Source of the DNA: an uncultured Eubacterium sp.
Lineage (GTDB): Bacteria; Bacillota; Clostridia; Lachnospirales; Lachnospiraceae
NCBI GenBank assembly: GCA_910578975.1
Contig: CAJTRZ010000019.1
Coordinates: forward strand, 1 to 35,437
Direction of reading: 5' to 3'
DNA length: 35,437 bases
Shown here: in pieces, positions 17,934 to 26,333 of the stretch
Layout of the letters: the number at the start of each line of letters is the position of its first letter
Position numbering within the stretch: the first letter of the stretch is position 1
The notes under the pieces: model-generated
What the model was told of the DNA's origin: nothing
The model's database searches: none
Seen by the model: only the letters and a program-made list of their open reading frames with translations
Made by a program: the position numbers and the translations under genes

Positions 17934-19481
17934 TTATTTATCCAACTGTTTCATTGTCGGGAACAATAACACATCTCTAATCGCCTGTGAATCTGTCAAC
18001 AACATACACATTCTATCAATACCAAATCCGATACCTCCAGTAGGCGGCATACCGATTTCTAATGCATTCATAAAATCCTCATCTGTTGTGTTTGCTTCCT
18101 CATCACCTAATGCTAATAACTCTTCCTGTGCCTTAAATCTCTCTCTCTGGTCAATTGGGTCATTAAGCTCTGAATAAGCATTTGCCATTTCCCAGCCATT
18201 CATAAAGAACTCAAATCTTTCAACATACTCCGGATTTTCCGGTTTCTTCTTTGTCAAAGGAGAAATCTCAATTGGATGGTCCATAATAAATGTAGGCTGA
18301 ACTAAATGCTCTTCTACAAACTCTTCAAAGAATAAATTCAAGATATCACCCTTCTTGTGATGCTCTTCAAATTCCACATGATGCTCTTTTGCAAGTTCTT
18401 TTGCCTGCTCTACTGTCTCCACTTCATTCCAGTCAACACCTGCATACTTCTTCACTGCATCTACCATTGTAAGTCTTTCAAATGGCTTGCTTAAATCCAT
18501 TTCAATACCATTATAAACAATCTTTGCACTTCCACATACAGTCTCTGCCAAATGTCTGTAAAGGTTCTCTGTTAAATCCATCATTCCATTGTAATCTGTA
18601 TATGCCTGATATAATTCCATCAATGTGAACTCTGGATTGTGTCTTGTATCAACACCTTCATTACGGAACACACGACCAATCTCATATACCTTTTCCAGAC
18701 CGCCTACAATTAATCTCTTCAAATATAATTCAAGAGAAATACGAAGTTTCACATCTTCATCCAATGCATTAAAATGTGTCTCAAAAGGACGAGCTGCCGC
18801 TCCACCTGCATTATGAACCAGCATTGGGGTCTCAACTTCCATAAATCCCTGTCCATCTAAGTATCTGCGAATCTCACTGATAATTTTTGAACGCTTCACA
18901 AACACTTCTTTCGCTTCCTGATTCATAATCAAATCTAAATATCTCTGACGATATCTTAAATCTGTATTTGTAAGACCATGATGCTTTTCAGGAAGAATCT
19001 GAAGACTCTTAGTAAGAAGAGTAACTTCTGTTGCATGAATACTCATCTCACCTGTCTTTGTTTTGAATGGATATCCCTTGATACCGACTATATCACCAAT
19101 ATCCATTTTCTTAAAATCTTTATATTCATCAAAAGGTTCTTCGCAAACTTCGTTTCTAGCTACATAAACCTGAATATTTCCTTCTAAATCCTGAACATTA
19201 CAAAAAGATGCCTTACCCATGACACGCTTTAACATAATACGTCCTGCAATGGATACTAATTTCGCAGGATCCTTAACAAGTTTACCTTCCTCGTCATGTT
19301 CTGCCTCTAATGCTTCAAAATTATTTTTAATATCCATACTGTGATGTGTCACATCGTACTTTGTAATCTGAAAAGGATCCTTTCCTCTTTCCTGTAAATC
19401 AGCTAATTTTTCGCGACGAACCTTTAATAACTGCTTTTCATCCACCTGTGGCTGATTATTCTTATTATTCTGCTCTGCCAT
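17934..19481 (-). CDS. lysS: Lysyl-tRNA synthetase, class II
   Basis: A 515-residue class IIb synthetase charging tRNA-Lys. The N-terminal OB-fold anticodon-binding domain (about 50-150) is followed by RYRQRYLDLI, motif 2 (YEIGRVFRNEG) and motif 3 (GIGFGIDRMCMLLTD). The start at 19481 (MAEQNNKNN) is chosen because GAGGAGT sits 6 bases upstream; the in-frame ATG at 19496 has no comparable site. It follows greA, separated by a structured repeat whose distal edge is about 43 bases before the start codon. I see no lysine riboswitch or T-box upstream, so transcription probably comes through from greA or from an unrecognised promoter in the repeat region. Confidence 0.97.
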   Translation of the reverse strand: MAEQNNKNNQPQVDEKQLLKVRREKLADLQERGKDPFQITKYDVTHHSMDIKNNFEALEAEHDEEGKLVKDPAKLVSIAGRIMLKRVMGKASFCNVQDLEGNIQVYVARNEVCEEPFDEYKDFKKMDIGDIVGIKGYPFKTKTGEMSIHATEVTLLTKSLQILPEKHHGLTNTDLRYRQRYLDLIMNQEAKEVFVKRSKIISEIRRYLDGQGFMEVETPMLVHNAGGAAARPFETHFNALDEDVKLRISLELYLKRLIVGGLEKVYEIGRVFRNEGVDTRHNPEFTLMELYQAYTDYNGMMDLTENLYRHLAETVCGSAKIVYNGIEMDLSKPFERLTMVDAVKKYAGVDWNEVETVEQAKELAKEHHVEFEEHHKKGDILNLFFEEFVEEHLVQPTFIMDHPIEISPLTKKKPENPEYVERFEFFMNGWEMANAYSELNDPIDQRERFKAQEELLALGDEEANTTDEDFMNALEIGMPPTGGIGFGIDRMCMLLTDSQAIRDVLLFPTMKQLDK

Positions 19482-19524
19482 TTTACTACTCCTCAATCAA
19501 TTGTATTTTAAAATATTTTAACGA

Positions 19525-19660
19525 CAGTTCAACCATCCGCTCGAATTCGCTGCTCTCCTTCTCGCTGTTATGGCTCACCATATACAAAAAAGAGTAGGAA
19601 TTCAAAGTCCTACAAGCAGTCCTTTTGAATCCCTGCTCTTTTTTGTGCATGCCTAAACTG
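19525..19660 (-). repeat. Intergenic structured repeat, family B, copy 1 (greA 3' side)
   Basis: A 136-base element starting 10 bases after the greA stop codon. On the minus strand an outer helix, CAGTTTAGGC with GGTTGAACTG (G.U pairs included), encloses a 61-base hairpin (19585-19645) with a 22-bp stem and 17-base loop, then an imperfectly paired segment containing GAGAAGGAG. The loop reads AGGACTGCTTGTAGGAC and carries AGGACT as a direct repeat. The distal stem arm ends TTTTTTG, so it can also act as terminator. The copy at 28099-28236 keeps hairpin length, loop and ends but changes stem bases in pairs. Confidence 0.75.
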
Positions 19661-19669
19661 TTGCACATA

Positions 19670-20158
19670 TTATTTTCTTGTCTTAATATCAATAACCTTG
19701 TATTTAGAAACAACTTCTCCCATCTCTACTTCCACTACATCACCAATTTCATGACCGATTAAAGCCATACCAAGTGGAGATTCATTGGAGATCTTTCCCT
19801 GTAAACTGTTTGTCTGTGTAGAACCTACAATACTAAACTCTAAATCTTCATCATATTCAAAATCATGGATTACGATATGGCATCCAACACTAATCTTCGT
19901 ATCATCTACATCATCTTCTCCGACAACTTCTACATTCTTAAGGATTTTTTCGATTTCTTCAATACGAGCCTCAATATCTCTCTGCTCATCTTTTGCAGCA
20001 TCATACTCAGCGTTTTCTGATAAATCACCCTGTTCTCTGGCTTCTTTAATCTTCTGAGCAACTTCCTTACGTTTATTTAACTTTAAATCCTCTAACTCAG
20101 CCTCAAGTTCCTGTAGGCCTGCATAGGTAAGTATATTTTTCTTTGTGCTATCTGCCAT
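19670..20158 (-). CDS. greA: Transcription elongation factor GreA
   Basis: A 162-residue protein that rescues backtracked RNA polymerase by stimulating transcript cleavage. The N-terminal coiled coil carries the acidic tip motif DLSENAEYDAAKDEQ. The C-terminal FKBP-like domain has GSTQTN, ISNESPLGMALIG and the terminal YKVIDI. The start at 20158 (MADSTKK) is preceded by GGAGGAAG; the upstream in-frame ATG at 20173 lies within that site. It has its own strong promoter in the gap after dusB. Confidence 0.97.
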   Translation of the reverse strand: MADSTKKNILTYAGLQELEAELEDLKLNKRKEVAQKIKEAREQGDLSENAEYDAAKDEQRDIEARIEEIEKILKNVEVVGEDDVDDTKISVGCHIVIHDFEYDEDLEFSIVGSTQTNSLQGKISNESPLGMALIGHEIGDVVEVEMGEVVSKYKVIDIKTRK

Positions 20159-20202
20159 TGTTACTTCCTCCAATCAACACTCTATCAAAAGTTTTACACT
20201 TT

Positions 20203-20231
20203 ATAATAGCAGGGCATAGCATTATTGTCAA
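20203..20231 (-). promoter_or_regulatory. Strong sigma-A promoter of greA
   Basis: On the minus strand consensus TTGACA (20231-20226), 17 bases and TATTAT (20208-20203), the best -35 match in the window. It lies about 45 bases before the greA start codon. Confidence 0.85.
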
Positions 20232-20294
20232 CCAAAACGCCTTTAATAATGGGGTTCCCCTCCCTGCATATCCACAACTTTTGTAGATTTTCTT

Positions 20295-21248
20295 CTATAA
20301 TCTGTCATCTAGTAATTTTTGTAATTCTTCCCAGTTTTCCATTTCATTGCATTTACGCCTTAGTTCTGCTGAATGTGGCAGTCCCCCGGTATACCATGCA
20401 ATGTGCTTACGCATTTCATGAACGCCTGTATATTCTCCTTTACACTCGATTAACATCTGTGCATGTTTCAATATCAAAGCTTTAATTTCCTGTGGCGTAG
20501 GTTTGTCTATCAATTCTCCCGTTTTCAGGTATTCATTGATCTGTTTAAATATCCATGGATTTCCGCGTGCCGCCCTACCTACCATCAGTCCGTCACATCC
20601 TGTGTATTCTTTCATCGCTTTTGCATCCTGTGGTGTAAAAATATCTCCATTACCAATTACAGGAACACTTACCGCTTCTTTCACCGCTTTAATAATATCC
20701 CAGTCTGCCTTTCCGCTATAATATTGCTCTCTAGTTCTTCCATGAACTGCTATTGCTGAAACTCCACAGGCCTCTGCAATCTTTGCAATCTCAACCGCCT
20801 GACTTTCACCCTCTCTAAAACCTTTTCTGATTTTAATAGTAATCGGTTTAATACTGGCTTTTACCATCTTTGTCAATATTTCTTCCACTAACTTTGGCTG
20901 GGTTAAAAGATAAGAACCCTCATGATTATTCACAATCTTTGGCACCGGACAGCCCATATTCACATCAATAAAGTCACAGGCTCCATATGCCACTCCTGAC
21001 GCGATTTCTGCCATAATATCCGGCTCCGAGCCAAACAACTGCACACCTATCGGATGCTCGTCCTCATCAATCGCCAATAAATCCTTTGTCTTTTTATTTT
21101 TATATAAAATTGCTTTAGCACTGACCATTTCCGTGTACATCAGTCCACATCCCTGCTCCTTACAAAGCAGACGAAATGGCAGGTCCGTTACACCTGCCAT
21201 TGGTCCTAATGCCAAACCATTTTCGATTTCAACATTACCTATCTTCAT
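20295..21248 (-). CDS. dusB: tRNA-dihydrouridine synthase (DusB-type)
   Basis: A 317-residue FMN enzyme reducing specific uridines in tRNA D-loops to dihydrouridine with NADPH. The TIM barrel begins LGPMAGVTDLPFR, and the catalytic Cys is C100 in VNMGCPVPKI. AVHGRTREQYYSG and GNGDIF (FMN phosphate binding) follow, with the Dus C-terminal helical domain (residues about 245-317). Its ATG overlaps the end of coaX by 14 bases, so the two are translationally linked. Confidence 0.95.
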   Translation of the reverse strand: MKIGNVEIENGLALGPMAGVTDLPFRLLCKEQGCGLMYTEMVSAKAILYKNKKTKDLLAIDEDEHPIGVQLFGSEPDIMAEIASGVAYGACDFIDVNMGCPVPKIVNNHEGSYLLTQPKLVEEILTKMVKASIKPITIKIRKGFREGESQAVEIAKIAEACGVSAIAVHGRTREQYYSGKADWDIIKAVKEAVSVPVIGNGDIFTPQDAKAMKEYTGCDGLMVGRAARGNPWIFKQINEYLKTGELIDKPTPQEIKALILKHAQMLIECKGEYTGVHEMRKHIAWYTGGLPHSAELRRKCNEMENWEELQKLLDDRL

Positions 21249-22020
21249 ATCTTTTCTTATTCTTCTCGTAAATAATCCTCATTCCCTGAAGTGTCAATTC
21301 ATTATCATAAACATCAATACAATCTGTATTCTCATAAATAACTCTTCCCAGTCCACCTGTTGCAATTACTTTCAAGTCTTTAATACCACTCTCTTTTTTC
21401 ATGCATTCAACAATATACTCTGTCTGTCCTATATAGCCAAACACAATCCCTGCCTGCATGCTGGAAATCGTATCTTTGCCTAAAATTGAATCTGGCTTTT
21501 TAATCTCAATCTCCGGAAGTTTCGCCGTACAGTCCCACAATGCCTTTGCACTAATCTGAATCCCCGGTGATGTCACACCAGCCTCAAATGTTCCTTCTGG
21601 CCCAATCAAGTCGTAAGTGGTTGCCGTTCCAAAGTCTATAACAATACATGGACCTCCATATATTTCATAAGCTGCCACTGCATCTACAATACGGTCTGCA
21701 CCTACCTCCCTTGGATCTGTACGATTAATCTTAATGCCGGTCTTTGTTCCTATTCCTACTATAATCGGCTGTATACCAAAATATTTGATTATGCCACTAT
21801 TCAGCGAATACATCACTTTGGGTACAACAGATGCGATAATCACATCTTTAATATTTTTAATATTTATTCCTTTTCGCACCAACATCTCAGCAATCATAGA
21901 ACCATACTCATCCGATGTTCTGACTGCCTGTGTATTCATACGGAATGTAACAAAAACTTCCTTTCCTTGAAACAAACCTAATGTAATATTGGTATTTCCT
22001 ACGTCTACTGTTAATAACAT
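21235..22020 (-). CDS. coaX: Type III pantothenate kinase
   Basis: A 261-residue CoaX-type kinase, the first step of coenzyme A synthesis, insensitive to CoA feedback and dependent on a monovalent cation. The ASKHA-fold phosphate loop DVGNTNI lies at residues 5-11, with GADRIVDA and VIDFGTATTYD (catalytic Asp) further on. It starts one base after the stop codon of the upstream DUF6145-like gene, with GGAGAAGG inside that gene's end, and overlaps dusB. Confidence 0.96.
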   Translation of the reverse strand: MLLTVDVGNTNITLGLFQGKEVFVTFRMNTQAVRTSDEYGSMIAEMLVRKGINIKNIKDVIIASVVPKVMYSLNSGIIKYFGIQPIIVGIGTKTGIKINRTDPREVGADRIVDAVAAYEIYGGPCIVIDFGTATTYDLIGPEGTFEAGVTSPGIQISAKALWDCTAKLPEIEIKKPDSILGKDTISSMQAGIVFGYIGQTEYIVECMKKESGIKDLKVIATGGLGRVIYENTDCIDVYDNELTLQGMRIIYEKNKKRYEDR

Positions 22021-22021
22021 A

Positions 22022-22351
22022 TCACGTGCCTTCTCCTAAAATAAGAACTCTATAGTACATTTCCAGAGCCTCTAACAACTCCCTTTTGTCTAACTGAATC
22101 TGATGAATTTTGAGTCCACTGCCAATCTCATCATACAAAATATCATCTTCATTTGCATCAGTAATCAACTGTAAATATCCGTCTTCATCATATTCTAAAA
22201 CCAAAGTTCCTCCTACCTCTTCTGTAAACATCACACACATAATCTGCAGTTCCTGTTTTACCTGCTCCGGTAAGTTTTTAAACTTATCATTTAAATAGAA
22301 CTTTTTTTCATAAGAATTCGCTCCACATAAAACTCTCTCTTCGTTATACAT
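22022..22351 (-). CDS. Small conserved protein, probably DUF6145 family
   Basis: A 109-residue acidic, soluble protein without signal peptide or membrane segment. It starts MYNEERVLCGANSYEKKFYL and ends ALEMYYRVLILGEGT. I associate this with the DUF6145 family of Lachnospiraceae, from memory of its pattern only. It is translationally coupled to coaX and begins 60 bases after the SPFH gene stop without a clear terminator, so readthrough from the nfeD-SPFH unit is possible. The function is unknown. Confidence 0.75.
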   Translation of the reverse strand: MYNEERVLCGANSYEKKFYLNDKFKNLPEQVKQELQIMCVMFTEEVGGTLVLEYDEDGYLQLITDANEDDILYDEIGSGLKIHQIQLDKRELLEALEMYYRVLILGEGT

Positions 22352-22411
22352 AATCCTGAACTCACTAACGTCCCAGACGCTCTTTCTATTTGTTTCCTTA
22401 TCTTATAACCC

Positions 22412-23326
22412 TTATGCTTTAATTGTCTCTGCCAATGCTTTTACACTGCCTGCAATTCCCTGTATCTCAGATGGAATGATAATCTTTGTAGCCTGACCAT
22501 CAGCCGCAGCAACAAAAGCTTCTAAACTCTTCATTGTAAGAACAGCCTCATCTGCGCCGGCTTCTTTAATCGCTCTGATACCATCCGCTGTAGCCTGCTG
22601 TACTTTAAGGATTGCTGCTGCCTCACCTTCAGCCTCAAGCATCTTTTTCTGTTTCTCAGCATCAGCTTTCAATACTGCTGCTTCCTTGTCGGCCTCAGCG
22701 TTAAGAATTGCTGCTTCTTTCTTACCTTCTGCAATAAGAACTGCAGAACGTTTTTCACCTTCTGCTCTAAGAATCTGCTCACGCTTCTCACGCTCCGCTC
22801 TCATCTGTTTTTCCATTGCTTCCTGAATATCTCTTGGTGGAATAATATTCTTTAATTCTACTCTGTTTACTTTAATTCCCCAAGGGTCTGTAGCAACATC
22901 TAATTCTGTACGCATTTTTGCGTTAATTGTCTCTCTGGATGTAAGTGTCTCATCAAGCTCTAAATCACCAACAATATTTCTAAGTGTTGTCGCTGTCAGA
23001 GATTTGATTGCTACAATAGGATTTTCCACACCGTAAGCAAAAAGTTTCGGATCTGTAATCTGATAAAAAATAATTGTATCAATCTGCATTGTTACATTGT
23101 CTCTCGTAATAACCGGCTGTGGTTCAAAATCTGCAACCTGCTCTTTTAAATTCACTCTTCTTGAAACTCTGTCAAGAAACGGAACCTTAAAATGAATGCC
23201 TACAGACCATGTTTCTTTATAAACTCCTAATCTTTCAATAACATATGAATGTGCCTGTGGCACAATTTTTACGCAAGTTGATACAACTGCAATCGCTAAA
23301 ACTAAAATAATAATTAAAAATGGCAT
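22412..23326 (-). CDS. SPFH/Band 7 (stomatin-like, QmcA-type) membrane protein
   Basis: A 304-residue protein with one N-terminal membrane segment (residues 2-17). The prohibitin homology domain (about 18-170) includes ERLGVYKETW, VNLKEQV and PWGIKVNRVELKNI. A long Ala/Glu/Lys coiled coil with EAEGEAAAI-type repeats (about 170-250) follows. These proteins form oligomeric assemblies in membrane microdomains and often pair with NfeD, as here, where nfeD lies 26 bases upstream. TAGGAGGAAAAA precedes the ATG. Confidence 0.93.
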   Translation of the reverse strand: MPFLIIILVLAIAVVSTCVKIVPQAHSYVIERLGVYKETWSVGIHFKVPFLDRVSRRVNLKEQVADFEPQPVITRDNVTMQIDTIIFYQITDPKLFAYGVENPIVAIKSLTATTLRNIVGDLELDETLTSRETINAKMRTELDVATDPWGIKVNRVELKNIIPPRDIQEAMEKQMRAEREKREQILRAEGEKRSAVLIAEGKKEAAILNAEADKEAAVLKADAEKQKKMLEAEGEAAAILKVQQATADGIRAIKEAGADEAVLTMKSLEAFVAAADGQATKIIIPSEIQGIAGSVKALAETIKA

Positions 23327-23352
23327 AATTTTTCCTCCTAATAATTTATTTG

Positions 23353-23787
23353 TTATTTCTTCTCTGCCTCTTTTACTATAACCTTAACACCTTCTACTGA
23401 TACTACCTCCACCAAAGTTCCTTTCTCAATGACTTCGTTCTGTTGACTCCTTGCAGTCCACTCCACTCCATCTATTTTTACCATTCCTTTGGCATTGATA
23501 TTATCAATATCAGTTATTACTTTTCCAATCTTACCTTCAATAGACTCTACATTTGTTTTCTCCGCTTTGTTATTAATATGCTTCACTGCTATCGGTCTTA
23601 ATAAAATAAGAACAACTGCTGTCACAACAACAAAAACAAATGCCTGTATAATCCAGTTTCCTGTAAACAATGATGTAACACAAGCTGCCAACGCACCTAT
23701 GGCAAACCATATGCAGGTCATTCCCAATGATACCAATTCCAATGCTGCAAAGATTACAAACACAATTAACCAGCCAATATAATTCAT
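23353..23787 (-). CDS. NfeD family membrane protein
   Basis: A 144-residue protein with two or three hydrophobic segments in residues 1-70 and a C-terminal OB-fold domain (about 85-140; GKVITDID, VKIDGVEWTARS, GTLVEVVSVEGVKVIV). It is the short NfeD1b type, lacking the ClpP-like protease domain. It is predicted to work with the SPFH protein encoded directly downstream. AAAGGAGGACGT gives a near-ideal ribosome binding site. Confidence 0.92.
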   Translation of the reverse strand: MNYIGWLIVFVIFAALELVSLGMTCIWFAIGALAACVTSLFTGNWIIQAFVFVVVTAVVLILLRPIAVKHINNKAEKTNVESIEGKIGKVITDIDNINAKGMVKIDGVEWTARSQQNEVIEKGTLVEVVSVEGVKVIVKEAEKK

Positions 23788-23829
23788 ACGTCCTCCTTTC
23801 TCTTAATCACTAGTATGCATGATAGCATA

Positions 23830-23858
23830 AGTATAGAACAAAGTACCCTTCAACGCAA
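23830..23858 (-). promoter_or_regulatory. Promoter of the nfeD-SPFH operon
   Basis: On the minus strand TTGCGT (23858-23853), 17 bases and TATACT (23835-23830), about 43 bases before the nfeD start. Confidence 0.6.
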
Positions 23859-23866
23859 GCAAAAAA

Positions 23867-23888
23867 GAAACCCTGATTTCAGGATTTC
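23867..23888 (-). terminator. Terminator of the SH3b gene
   Basis: GAAACCCTGA and TCAGGATTTC pair with one G.U pair. On the minus strand TTTCTTTTTTG follows, directly after the stop codon. Confidence 0.75.
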
Positions 23889-23895
23889 CTTTCGT

Positions 23896-24351
23896 TTATT
23901 TTTTAATTTCTACAAATTCTGTTTTCACGAATCCATTGTTCCCATTATAATCAATTTCAATCCATTCACTGTCCTGAGATATAATCTGAAACATCTCACC
24001 CTTATCAACAATCCCCAATGCTTCTGCTTCTTGTGACGCCTCACTTCTTACATTCAATGCATCAACCCGGATAATAACTTTACTGCCTGATTCCTGCTCT
24101 CGCTTCTTTGTCGATGTATTGACTTTCTCATCTTTTGCTGCAACCTTATAAGTATCCTTGTCTTTCATGGCAATGGACTCTTTTTCCGTAACTGCAATCT
24201 GAGAATTATCAATAAAAACAACTTTATCATTTCTACTAACAACAGATGCAATAGTAACAATGGAAGCTATGGCAAATATTCCAACATATATCATCAAATT
24301 GCCATGTTTATATATGTTTCTTTTTAATCTTTTTTTCATATATTTATTCAT
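23896..24351 (-). CDS. Membrane-anchored or exported SH3b-domain protein
   Basis: A 151-residue protein. A basic N-terminus (MNKYMKKRLKRN) and one membrane segment (about 19-38) make it a type II membrane protein or uncleaved export signal. A charged spacer (about 45-90) leads to a bacterial SH3 domain (about 92-148; DALNVRSEAS, GEMFQIISQDSEWIEIDYNGNNGFV). SH3b domains typically bind peptidoglycan; no enzymatic domain is present. Its promoter has a Spo0A-box sequence in the spacer. The ribosome binding site (ACAGGTAG) is weak. Confidence 0.85.
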   Translation of the reverse strand: MNKYMKKRLKRNIYKHGNLMIYVGIFAIASIVTIASVVSRNDKVVFIDNSQIAVTEKESIAMKDKDTYKVAAKDEKVNTSTKKREQESGSKVIIRVDALNVRSEASQEAEALGIVDKGEMFQIISQDSEWIEIDYNGNNGFVKTEFVEIKK

Positions 24352-24402
24352 TCAATCTACCTGTCACATAAACATTCCGTATATACAAATACTTTACATA
24401 AA

Positions 24403-24431
24403 ATATTAACAGAGTTTCGACACAAAGTCAA
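24403..24431 (-). promoter_or_regulatory. SH3b gene promoter with Spo0A box in the spacer
   Basis: On the minus strand TTGACT (24431-24426), 17 bases and TAATAT (24408-24403). A perfect Spo0A box TGTCGAA (24422-24416) lies inside the spacer. A protein bound there would be expected to block RNA polymerase, so repression is the simpler reading. Confidence 0.55.
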
Positions 24432-24606
24432 ATTATTCTACTTTAGTTTTACATTTTTTTCCTATATTATGTTTTTTTATTATTTATTTTGTTGTAATTA
24501 TTTACAAATGAATTTCTTAAACTTAATTTGTATTCATATATTTTTATTATTTTTTTACAATATCTGAATCAATTTTGTAGACTTTTCATAAACTTTTTCT
24601 AAAACA

Positions 24607-24635
24607 TTGCATATTTTAATATGTAGTTGTATGAT
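24607..24635 (+). promoter_or_regulatory. Promoter of the H1-like DUF6465 gene
   Basis: TTGCAT (24607-24612), 17 bases and TATGAT (24630-24635) on the plus strand. This leaves a leader of about 90 bases before the ATG at 24734. Confidence 0.65.
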
Positions 24636-24733
24636 ACATTTTGTGAAAAACATTCATATTATTGGGTTGATAAATACGAACTCATTTTATTAGACTTGAA
24701 TCGACCTACTTAAATTTAAGGAGGATTAATATT

Positions 24734-25156
24734 ATGGCAATAGCAAAGAAAGACGCTGTAAAAACAACAGCTACCAAAACTACTGCAAAAAAAGTTGAAG
24801 AAGCGCCAGTTAAAAAAGCTGAAACAACTGTTAAAACTACAAAAAAAGCTGAAACTAAGGCACCTGCTAAAACAACTGTTAAAAAAGAAGAGGCAAAAGC
24901 AGTTACTAAAACTACTGTTAAAAAAACTGCTGCTAAAACTACTACAAAGAAGACTGCTGCTAAAAAAGAAAATAACTTATTTGTTCAGTTCCACGGAATG
25001 GAATTTGATACAAAAGCAATCGAGAAAGCAGTAAAAGAAGATTACAAAACAAAAAATGGCAAGAAGACAATGACTTCTGTATCAATTTATGTAAAACCAG
25101 AAGACATGAAAGCTTACTATGTTATTGATGGAATCATCGGAGATGTAGCTTTATAA
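24734..25156 (+). CDS. Histone H1-like DUF6465 protein
   Basis: A 140-residue protein in two halves. Residues 1-77 are low-complexity Lys/Ala/Thr (TTAKK, AAKTTTKK, TVKK repeats), resembling the tail of histone H1 and bacterial H1-like proteins. Residues 78-140 form a small folded domain (NNLFVQFHGMEFD, SVSIYVKPEDMKAYYVIDG), which I associate with the DUF6465 family of Lachnospiraceae. DNA or RNA binding by the basic half is likely; compaction of the nucleoid is one possibility. AAGGAGGATTA precedes the ATG. It is the only plus-strand gene in the window and shares a convergent terminator with the DUF1858 gene. Confidence 0.85.
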   Translation: MAIAKKDAVKTTATKTTAKKVEEAPVKKAETTVKTTKKAETKAPAKTTVKKEEAKAVTKTTVKKTAAKTTTKKTAAKKENNLFVQFHGMEFDTKAIEKAVKEDYKTKNGKKTMTSVSIYVKPEDMKAYYVIDGIIGDVAL

Positions 25157-25169
25157 AAAACATATATGT

Positions 25170-25202
25170 AAAAAGAACCTTACTATTTGTAAGGTTCTTT
25201 TT
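25170..25202. terminator. Shared bidirectional terminator
   Basis: A perfect 14-bp stem, AAAAAGAACCTTAC with GTAAGGTTCTTTTT, and a 5-base loop. It has A and T runs on both sides, placed between the convergent DUF6465 and DUF1858 genes. Confidence 0.9.
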
Positions 25203-25254
25203 ATTTACGCGAAAATCAATTTTCATTTCAATTTTCTATAAAAAAATACAATGA

Positions 25255-25479
25255 TTATTTTTCTTCCTCGGATGTTTCTACACTTTCTACAAAATCATTT
25301 AATTTCTTTGCCAGAACATCAGCATCAAGTCCATGTACCATACATGCCTCTTCTAACGTTTCTCCCTGTGATGCAGGACACCCAATACAATGCATTCCCT
25401 CATTTAACAAAATCGGAACACAACCCATATTTACCTGAATAATATCTGCAATAATCATGTCTTTTGTTATCTTTGCCAT
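25255..25479 (-). CDS. DUF1858 domain protein
   Basis: A 74-residue soluble protein with the DUF1858 pattern: ITKDMIIADII, then GMHCIGCPASQGETLEEAC. The CxxC (C-I-G-C) suggests a redox or metal site. This small domain is often found alone or fused to hybrid-cluster or sulfur-relay proteins. No partner gene is beside it. AGGAGG lies 8 bases before the ATG. Confidence 0.9.
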   Translation of the reverse strand: MAKITKDMIIADIIQVNMGCVPILLNEGMHCIGCPASQGETLEEACMVHGLDADVLAKKLNDFVESVETSEEEK

Positions 25480-25573
25480 TTTACTAACCTCCTAAATGTT
25501 GTTTTTATTATATTACCATTATCGATATTTTTTATTTACGCTTGTTCACAGCTACCAAAAATCCTTGGCCATT

Positions 25574-26095
25574 TTATACAGTCTCCGGCTCCTGATATTC
25601 TACTCCAAACATCTCTACCGTTACTTTCTTCATTTTCTGTTCTTCTAATGGTTTGTCCATATAATCTGTCGCCACAGATGCAATCTTATCAACCACCTCT
25701 ATGCCTTCAATGACTTTACCAAACCCTGCATACTGTCCATCCAAATGAGGTGATGTTTCATGCATAATAAAAAACTGAGAACCGGCAGTGTCCGGCATCA
25801 TGGTTCTTGCCATAGATAAAACTCCCTTTGTATGTTTTAAATCATTTTGAAAACCATTTCCTGAGAATTCTCCTTTAATGGAATATCCCGGACCGCCTAC
25901 ACCGGTACCCTCTGGATCTCCACCTTGAATCATAAAGCCTCTTATAACTCTATGAAAAATAATCCCATCGTAATATCCTTTCTTAATCAGGCTGATAAAA
26001 TTATTTACAGTATTCGGTGCTATTTCAGGATATAATTCTGCTTTCATTATATCTCCACTTTCCATTTCAATAGTTACAATTGGATTTTGTGCCAT
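25574..26095 (-). CDS. Cyclophilin-type peptidyl-prolyl isomerase
   Basis: A 173-residue single-domain cyclophilin catalysing cis-trans isomerisation of prolyl bonds. There is no signal peptide, so it is cytoplasmic. Active-site segments are present: FHRVIRGFMIQGGD, GVLSMAR, AGSQFFI and LDGQYAGFGKV. AAAGGAAATAAAG precedes the ATG. A promoter lies about 108 bases upstream. Confidence 0.95.
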   Translation of the reverse strand: MAQNPIVTIEMESGDIMKAELYPEIAPNTVNNFISLIKKGYYDGIIFHRVIRGFMIQGGDPEGTGVGGPGYSIKGEFSGNGFQNDLKHTKGVLSMARTMMPDTAGSQFFIMHETSPHLDGQYAGFGKVIEGIEVVDKIASVATDYMDKPLEEQKMKKVTVEMFGVEYQEPETV

Positions 26096-26210
26096 ATCTT
26101 TATTTCCTTTCTACTTATCATTAATAATTTTCATCTATAAATATAATAAAAAACTAACATATTTCTCATATACCATAAATATATGCCTAGTTCTTTATTA
26201 TAACGGATTT

Positions 26211-26239
26211 ATTGTAACACACTGATATCATTTGTTCAA
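26211..26239 (-). promoter_or_regulatory. Promoter of the cyclophilin gene
   Basis: On the minus strand TTGAAC (26239-26234), 17 bases and TACAAT (26216-26211). A second TATAAT-like hexamer lies about 15 bases further downstream, so the start could differ. Confidence 0.65.
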
Positions 26240-26333
26240 TTCCTCTTCATCTAATAATCTCATTCCTCCTAACTATTTACTATATTTTTTATCTGTATAT
26301 AATAAATCAAATAAATTTTAGAGCATTTAACTA

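Larger units (their letters stand above)
24352..24733. other. Divergent intergenic region
   Basis: This gap separates the minus-strand SH3b gene from the only plus-strand gene. It is extremely AT-rich, with promoters for both directions at its two ends. Between about 24432 and 24600 I see only T-rich sequence and no gene or clear structure. Confidence 0.6.

Noticed and set aside
19486..19713. 75-codon frame between greA and lysS
   Set aside because: It runs through the family B hairpin and has no ribosome binding site at any start. Similarity of its peptide to the 28.1-kb copy is explained by the repeated DNA and the hairpin.
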